From: Channallabes apus | Lineage: Eukaryota; Chordata; Actinopteri; Siluriformes; Clariidae | Length of the DNA stretch: 64,000 bases | Reading direction: 5' to 3' | NCBI GenBank assembly: GCA_030522415.1 | Contig: CM060115.1 | Coordinates: 10,790,491-10,854,490, forward strand | Shown: piece after piece, positions 57,228 to 64,000 of the stretch | Numbering within the stretch: position 1 is the stretch's first letter | How the letters are laid out: each line of letters begins with the position of its first letter | The notes under the pieces: model-generated | The model's database searches: none | The model's input: the letters and a program-made list of their open reading frames with translations, nothing else | What the model was told of the DNA's origin: nothing | Program-made: the position numbers and the translations under genes

Positions 57228-59235
57228 GAAACGGATACTTCAATCCTGCGTCCCTCTGATAATTTCTACTAATAATCTATAATAGACTACTTCTATCTTT
57301 CTATCTAGATCCCCTAACGGATTGAGGAGAGACTTTCTTTATTTTCAGGTATTCACATGGGTCTACAAAGCAAACGTGAATTTAAAAGGCCGGCTTATGA
57401 AACAAAGCGAGGGAACTCTCTCTCTGTGTGGAAAAAATTAAACATGCAAGGAATTTATTTCTGCATATTTGGCGCATGGGAACAGGAGCTTCAGAGACCC
57501 CATACGTGGCCACTGCTAAACGATACGCTCGCTCCCATGGGTAACCTGGTTACTGATGAGCACGTCCAGCCTGAATGCTCCACGAGACTCTCACAGATAA
57601 CCTGAGTCAGTGGGCGTCTCTAGAGAGACATAAAGTGCACTAGTCTCCCTTTGAAACCGGGTTCAGATACGGTTTATTAAATCAGCATGGACAGCTCGAG
57701 CTGACGTTACTGAACGTGGAGGCTCGTCTCTCCAAAATAATAACGACTCGAAATCTAACACCAGCAGCTTGCGTAAGCCTTCCTGCACTCGAGAGCTGCT
57801 GCACATGCATCGACTTCGGAGTGCTATGCAGATTTAATGAATTTCCACGACGCTAATGATTTGTGCCACCTGTTGGTTTCGTTCAGTGAAGAAGTACTTC
57901 GACTTATTTTTTTCATTAATCTGTGAAAAAAAAAGTATAATAATGATTAACATTAAAGTGGGCGGGGAAAAAAAACGTTGTAACGACACTTCGGGTAAAT
58001 GTGGTCGGTGGAGATGTTAATCTAGACCCTGTAAATAAACATCTCTTGAATACACATCTCTAGTCATGTCTAGATATCCTTAAGGTTTTTCAGCAACAGT
58101 CTCTCTCTCTTTCTCTTTTTTTTTCCAGCGAGAGATAAAGAACACGATGTTTCATTAACCCGAAAATCGCCGCATGGGCGACTTCATTACTAATGGCGAT
58201 TGAGTCAGGGCTGAAAATTAAATCTCCGATAGACCTGAACGTCGCAGGTTTTCATTAAGCCCGGGATCCTGGGGCTGTGAGATCATAATGAAATAAAAAT
58301 AACGCGTAGTCCGGGGACTTAATCAGAAGTAATCAGTCTCTTGCGTGCCCCCATGCAGATTACACTTTATATATCCGAATAGAATGGAGGCAGGTCCTTC
58401 CGGGTGGTACCCAGAGGTTAAAGAAATACGTTTAGGCTAATTATAACTGGTAAAGCAGGAAAATACGAGTCAAAAATAAAGCTGAAGTTTGTGTTTTAAT
58501 GTCGTTTTGCCTTCCTGCATCAAATTGGCTAAAAATTTCAGCTTTGTATTTACTTGGTACAGGAAGCTGAATACAAGTAAACATTGTGTAAGCATAACTC
58601 AAGTAGACGATTTCACCAAATGACTATACAATTATATTCTTACTGCGTTACATCTAATAAGAAACAGCAAAAAGTCTCTATTTATATTATTCACGAGAGG
58701 AAAGAAAGGACAGTTCAGTTTTGCTTTGTTCCTGCTTTGGTTCGGTTTTAACTGACAGCCGTTTAAGTGGTTTAACCACAGGGTTTCATCTGCTAAGTGA
58801 CAGCACAAGAAATTAAATTACAATTGCGATGCTATAACTGTGTTGTGACCTTTTGGTGGACGAGTCAGTTATTTGGCTTGTAGAAAAAAATGCACATGGT
58901 CTAAAATGGATTTGTTTTTTAAAAATATAGCATAGCTTTGGCAGAAAATAAAATTAAAAGAAAGGAAAAAAAAGACGCAGATTGCATGTTCTGTACATCC
59001 TCGTGTCTTGATTCTCGTTCTTGTGAGATTATGGGCGATTTGTGGAATACTAGACATGGGGCAGTGCCCAGTGTAATCCTGCAGGTGGTGCTCTCAGCTA
59101 TTCACACAGCACATCTATACAAAAACAATAAAACTGTAAAGTTGGTGTGTCTGTACTGTACATTGAAGATGTTTGCGATAAAATAATTGGGGGGAGGGGG
59201 ATGTAAAATGAGTAACAGAACATATCAAGATGTTT

Positions 59236-59830
59236 TTTTTAGAATTTTTGTCCGTTTGTCTGTTTGTTTGTGCACGCATCACGTAAAAACTAGTGAATTA
59301 ATGTTGATATGGTTTTAACAGGCGGCGTGGTGGTGTAGTGGTTAGCACTGTCGCCTTGCACCTCCAGAGTCCGGGTTCGATTCCTCGGCCAGGCTCGATT
59401 CCCATCTCTGTGTGCATGGAGTTTGCATGTTCTCCCCGTGCTTGGTGGGTTTCCTCCGGGTACTCCGGTTTCTTCCCACAGTCCAAAGATATGCAGGTTA
59501 GGCTAATTGGCGTTCCTAAATTGCCCGTAGTGTGTGATTGGGTGTGTGAGTGTGTGATTGGGTGTGTGTGCCCTGCGATGGATTGGCACCCTGTCCAGGG
59601 TGTACCCCGCCTAGTGCCCGAAGTCTCCTGGGATAGGCTCCAGGTCCCCCGCGACCCTGAACACAGGATTAAGCGGTATAGAAAATGAATGAATGAATGA
59701 ATGGTTTTAACAGGTGTATTTAACTGAGCTTGAGGTTACATATAGACTTTGTTTCATCGCAATCGGCCCATGCGAAGAGAAGATATGCTACTTTGAAATT
59801 TAAATGGAAAACACCCTTATATCATAAAAA
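59236..59830 (+). repeat. LINE-like repeat split by a SINE
   Basis: Left part 59236-59322 (TGTCTGTTTGTTTGTG, CATCACGTAAAAACTAGTGA) and right part 59701-59830 (GAGGTTACATATAGACTTTG, TCATCGCAATCGGCCCATGC, AGAGAAGATATGCTACTTTG, AACACCCTTATATCAT) align end to end with 28625-28430 read on the minus strand. The gap is exactly the SINE at 59323-59700 with its target duplication. Confidence 0.75.
59323..59700 (+). mobile_element. complete tRNA-headed SINE with 14-bp target duplications
   Basis: The head GTGTAGTGGTTAGCACTG fits a Pol III box A and GGGTTCGATTCC fits box B; the body holds GCATGGAGTTTGCATGTTCT, CCCTGCGATGGATTGGCACC and GCGGTATAGAAAATG; the tail is (GAAT)n. The target duplication ATGGTTTTAACAGG is perfect at 59309-59322 and 59701-59714. 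This is the best-preserved copy in the window and serves as reference for the other copies. It interrupts an older LINE-like repeat. Confidence 0.9.
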
Positions 59831-60437
59831 AAAATCATTATTTAATTAACATATGTGGAAATAAATTCCACGCGAACAAAGTCGTAGGCATGTCCAGTTA
59901 TTTGCTTAGTTCGTTTAGAAACTTATCGAAATCGGCACCCAGGTATCGTGATAACAATATCATAACGGGAAGATCCTGGCGATACCCATACCTACGGAAT
60001 CCCACCTCCTACTGCACCGGAGTGTAAGGGCAGAAGATCGAATCGAACCGTCTACATATGCTTAGTGATTCCCAGCTCTAGGTATTACGACAGAATTCTT
60101 AATTGCAGGTTTAAATCTAGAGAAAATTGGTTGCTACTGGGCTGTAGCTCAGACAACTACGGCTGAGGCATCTGATGCACGTGTGACTTTTAGTCTAATG
60201 GAAGAAAGAAGACAGGAAAGAGTCGATCTGTGAGAAATATGCACAACACTTACGGTAAGATTTACATTTGGAAAACACCAGTGAGAAGGATGGATTAACC
60301 TTGATAAAAAAAAAATTTGAATTAAGCTATGCTTCTGCTTAAATACTTGACATTCTTAGCCAGCAACAGTTGGTTACAGTTGGACAAATATACATTCTAA
60401 AGAGAGAACCAGCTAAATATCTTTAATGCCATACACT

Positions 60438-61215
60438 GGCCGGCCACATTATTGGGAACACCTGCTCTTTTTTTTTCCAGTGGTGTAAATACTGAAGTCA
60501 AGAGCTCAATCAAGCACAACCTCAGAAAGTGGGAAATGCCTTGGGTGTTTTCACTCTGGTGGTTTCAGAAGCTGCAGATCTAGGATTTTTACACTGAATG
60601 ATGTAAAAAGAAAAAAAAGGCAAAAAAACATCCACTAAGCGGTAATTCTGTTGGTAGTTACTGAGAAAGATCAGAGGAGAACACCCTGCTTCAAATAACA
60701 ATCCTATATAGTTGTGGTGAACAGAAAACTCAGGAAACAAATCATGTCAACCTCTGACGCTACAAAACTGTAAAACTCTAACATAATTAAACAGAAACCT
60801 GAAGCACCATCAGGAACAGGTTCAAGGAAACTGGACAGGTGAGGACTACGGGAACTTCTCCTGGTCTGATGAATGAAGTCAAAAGTTTGCATTAACAGCA
60901 TGAATCCATGGTCCAACCTACTAGGCTGATAATAGTGGCACATAATAGAGGCCCCTTAATACTTATCAAGCATTGTTCGAATGCCACAGCCCGTTTATTA
61001 CGTCATCTCAAACTGGTTCTATGATCAGGGCAGTGAGATAAGTGGACTTCAATGCGATTAGTGAATCTAATAGAGCACCTCAGGAATGTGGTAGAATAAT
61101 CTGTGCCGATCGTGTGGCGGAATCGTGTCATCATGGAGCAGAACCTCAAGCGAATATTTTCAACACCTTCTGGGATCCAGGCTGTGAAGAGCTGAAGATG
61201 TGCTGAAGATGTGCT
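60438..61215 (+). pseudogene. degenerate Tc1-like element, plus orientation
   Basis: Starts with a GGCCGGCCACATTATTGGGA terminal-repeat-like sequence and carries decayed transposase-derived stretches: AGATCAGAGGAGAAC, AGCATGAATCCATGGTCCAA, GCATTGTTCGAATGCCACAG, AATCTAATAGAGCACCTCAG and ATTTTCAACACCTTCTGGGA. It belongs to the same Tc1 family as 12490-13308. No open frame of useful length survives. Confidence 0.6.
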
Positions 61216-62193
61216 GAGAGCAGCTCAGTATGTATTAAATGTGGAGACGACAGCTGACTGGCTAACTTCTAATGCTTAAACTTACGGTTTACGGCTAAAA
61301 ATAAGTTTAAATAAGTTATGTTGTCGTTTGCTGATGCTATCACTTTTGACGAGCGCCACAGACTCTAAACAGATACGTAGCAAACATCTACTTTTCTGCG
61401 TGTTTTCAACCATTTTCTAAATGCCATGAGATCCACAACAGTTACTGTAACAAAAAATGTCAGAATAACGCTATTTGCCACAAAATGATTATAAATCCAT
61501 CCATAATTTGTAATAAACAAATACATCACTACAAACATGACAGCAGCTTTCACAATTACATTGCAAATATAATTACTACGCCTGTCTAGTCTAGACGCCA
61601 CATGTTTGTTCTTTGTTAGCAAAATCCTAGGCAGCGAGATTTTGCTGTATAGCTCATACACACTTTCACGTATGCACATGAAACTCTGTACACATTTAGA
61701 GCTCATTGAGCCGAACAACTTTCGCACTGCATGTGCTGGGCTCAACTTAACAGGAGGCAGGTTATATTGGGTCGTTCGCAAAAACGCACCCAATGGATTT
61801 TAATATACTCCTCCTAGGGAATTTATACGTATCATCAATAAACCAGGCCGATGTGATCTAAAGACATTGGGAATGCAAAATTGTGGAGGGATTTTTGATA
61901 TCTCAAACGGGTCAGCCGTGACGATGCCTTAAATTTATGCTGAAAAGGGGTTAATAACTTTCTGTGACATCATATTGAGTGATATTATATTCAGTAACAT
62001 GTTCAGTGACATCATAGTATGAAGCTGTTTTTTTCCAGCATCTGCCGCCTATTGAATACACGTACACAACACTCAAACATACTCTCTCTCACACACACAC
62101 ACACCATCTTTTTGAAGGTCTTAACATAAAATTCCTCCTATTCTACACACACATCACAAATGTAAACACTCACATAATCACATCTCTCAATTT

Positions 62194-62199
62194 CACACA

Positions 62200-62247
<48 letters not shown>
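62194..62247. repeat. (AC)n microsatellite
   Basis: About 54 bp of AC with one GCGC interruption, preceded at 62090-62103 by a shorter AC tract. Confidence 0.95.
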
Positions 62248-62250
<3 letters not shown>

Positions 62251-62397
62251 GACATGACAAATTTTTATTACCCTAGCTGACATCAACCCTATTACGTCAT
62301 ATTGTGTGAAGTGTGGCGATGGCGCTGGGTGCTTGGGCCCGCTCATCGCTGCTTGCAACTATAATTTATATATTTTTTATTTAAAGGTAAGCAGTTT

Positions 62398-62770
62398 TGC
62401 ATGTCGTTATGTAATTAAGTAACAACAACAACAACAACAACATCAAGTCAGTCAGCTGTTCTGGATAAGCTCCATGATGAAACTGTCTCTCATGAAGACC
62501 TTCCAAGGAAACGAGACCAAAACTGACCTGCAGAGGAGACGTTCATTTGGAGTCACCAGCCTCAGAAATCACCAATTAACAAACAGCACTTCAGATTCAT
62601 TATGAGGGATTTACAGATCATGAGTAGCAGATACAATATCAATATACAAATTCAACTGTTTAAATGAGATTATTGTATATTTGGACCCCTGTTGTATTGC
62701 TTTCCAGTCCAGTGTAGAAAGAAATACAATCCAGGAACGACCATGGAGTTAGAAGGTGTGTATCTGCTAT
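62398..62770 (-). mobile_element. Tc1-derived MITE, copy 5
   Basis: AATTAAGTAACAACAACAAC, CTCCATGATGAAACTGTCTC, AGTCACCAGCCTCAGAAATC, TGTAGAAAGAAATACAATCC and ACCATGGAGTTAGAAGGTGT follow the order of copy 3. In plcl2 intron 1. Confidence 0.65.
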
Positions 62771-63319
62771 CGATAGTGCTGTTAGATTTTGTGTACCTTT
62801 ACAGTCCAATAAATGCAAAACAGCAAATACAAGCAGACCTCTGAGTCTGTTTATGTAACATTTCTGATGCCAAAATTTTATTATTCGAATATGCTTTGGT
62901 TTTGTAAAAGGATCAGATCATGTTTTGTTTCTGTTTGTCTCTTACTGTCTAATATCTTTTTGTCAGGTAATGATCCTGGGGGTTGGACCAGTTCCATGTT
63001 TAAAGATTAATTATTATTTAATTAATAAAAATGATTAAATCTCTGTGGTTTAAGAGGAACCTTAGAATTTACTATTATACTGCTACATGCAAATAAGTCG
63101 GCTTGTTATTGATTGATTGTTTTTCTTTAAGAGCACAATTATTGACAATGACCTGTATGTCACAATAACGTGATGTGACTTTACCTTAAAAAAATACTAT
63201 GTATGTCAGATTACATAATTCTATTGTAATATTGTAAATACAGATTACCATAATATTTTTTTCTAAATACAAGTTTATAAATTTTATTCTGGCTCCTTTA
63301 CCAATAAATTATATATACA

Positions 63320-63490
63320 CACTACCGCTCAAAACTTTGGGATCACTTTCTAACTCTACACTGTTAAAAATTGCTGTTAATTCACGGCAAAAATTTTACA
63401 GTATAATCCTGTTTTGCTCAAAAGCAGTGTATTGCGGTTTTTTTACGGTTGGTGAAATGATGTAGACAAAATTTAACAGGATTTTAGCGT
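63320..63490. repeat. Tc1-like terminal fragment and adjoining MITE piece
   Basis: ACACTACCGCTCAAAACTTT + GGGATCACTTT resembles a Tc1 terminal repeat. It is followed by AATTCACGGCAAAAATTTTA, ACAGTA and TTGCGGTTTTTTTACGG, resembling another fish MITE. No partner ends within the window. Confidence 0.4.
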
Positions 63491-64000
63491 ATTTATTGCA
63501 CGAAGGCCAAAAAACAGTACTTAACAGTATTTCGGGAACAGGAAACTGCAGAGCACACGTGGATTTTCATCCATCTTTATTCTGAGACTTACAGGAACTG
63601 GTAAGTGCACATTTGCCTTGCTCCTTTTAAACAAAACACACCTTTGCAATTGCAAATAATTGTGGAAGCTGATACTGTAACATTTTATACGTTCATTTCA
63701 GTTCTAAATACGTCAACGTGCTAACTGCTTCATAGAGTGGAGCTGGATTTCCCATTCAAATATTCCCGATTATAAGGTGAGTTCAATTAAACATCATATA
63801 CTATAAACTCGTCTGCAAAGTAAGCCTTTATACTCTACACCGTAGCAACAAAGTGATATTTATGTCTCAATAGCACGCTGAATTTATCGTCATCTCGTTT
63901 GCTATTTTTAGCTTGCTATCTTTTCATTTATTGCCTAATATACCTTAAATGTATATTAGACACAACGGTCCACTGCACAGTGTTTATTTCGGTAACAGTG

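Larger units (their letters stand above)
48614..64000 (-). other. plcl2: probable part of plcl2 intron 1
   Basis: The exon 2 acceptor at 48614-48616 shows that a 5' exon exists. I searched the minus strand to 64000 for a G+C-rich exon ending at a phase-0 donor and found none, so the intron likely extends beyond the window. Besides the listed repeats, 58120-58390 is a repeat-free block (GAAAATCGCCGCATGGGCGA, CATTACTAATGGCGATTGAG, AGGTTTTCATTAAGCCCGGG) that could be regulatory. Confidence 0.6.

Noticed and set aside
59330..59400. tRNA gene
   Set aside because: Box A and B-like motifs are present, but the sequence continues as a SINE body and no proper cloverleaf with acceptor stem can be formed by eye.
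59338..59688. 116-residue frame
   Set aside because: It is the SINE sequence read through; such frames recur in other copies (6301-6489, 6348-6701).

Overview
This is a stretch of vertebrate, almost certainly teleost, genomic DNA. It has one split gene with GT/AG introns, roughly 60% A+T, many microsatellites, and a dense population of interspersed repeats typical of fish: tRNA-headed SINEs, Tc1-like and hAT-like transposons and their deletion derivatives. The abundance of one SINE family, whose head carries 'GGTTAGCACTGTCGCC' and a GGGTTCGATTCC box B, suggests an ostariophysan such as a catfish or characin. That placement is inference. I see no bacterial, viral or plasmid features.

The only protein-coding gene I can support is plcl2, encoding phospholipase C-like 2 (PRIP-2, a catalytically inactive PLC relative), on the minus strand. 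Five coding exons join in frame with correct splice sites: 48613-46127, 44347-44144, 36014-35939, 26591-26482 and 24261-24055 (stop). Together they encode 1,027 residues: the end of the N-terminal region with a PP1-docking motif, PH, EF-hand, PLC X and Y, C2 and the family-specific C-terminal tail. The N-terminal first exon is not in the window and should lie beyond 64000, so 48614-64000 is read as part of intron 1. The 3' UTR probably runs to two AATAAA signals near 21890-21909 and contains a 960-bp hAT-like element with perfect 8-bp target duplications.

Layout, left to right: 1-21880 is intergenic DNA downstream of plcl2. It holds two MITE/hAT elements (3101-4750), a 3.2-kb satellite of about 56 units of ~58 bp (8560-11790) built on a Tc1-like terminal motif, a decayed Tc1 element (12490-13308) and many SINE copies. 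21880-48613 is plcl2 with introns full of repeats: a tRNA-headed SINE, a dispersed repeat pair, a LINE-like 3' end, Tc1-derived MITEs and a local duplication. 48614-64000 is intronic, with a 30/62-bp minisatellite directly upstream of exon 2, a perfect 181-bp Tc1-type MITE, a complete SINE with 14-bp target duplications inserted in a LINE-like repeat, and another dead Tc1 element.

No novel multigene system is apparent. The most unusual structures are the satellite that appears to have grown between two Tc1-like ends, and the 18-copy 21-bp minisatellite inside the 3'-UTR hAT element, whose transcribed strand carries repeated 5'-splice-site-like motifs.
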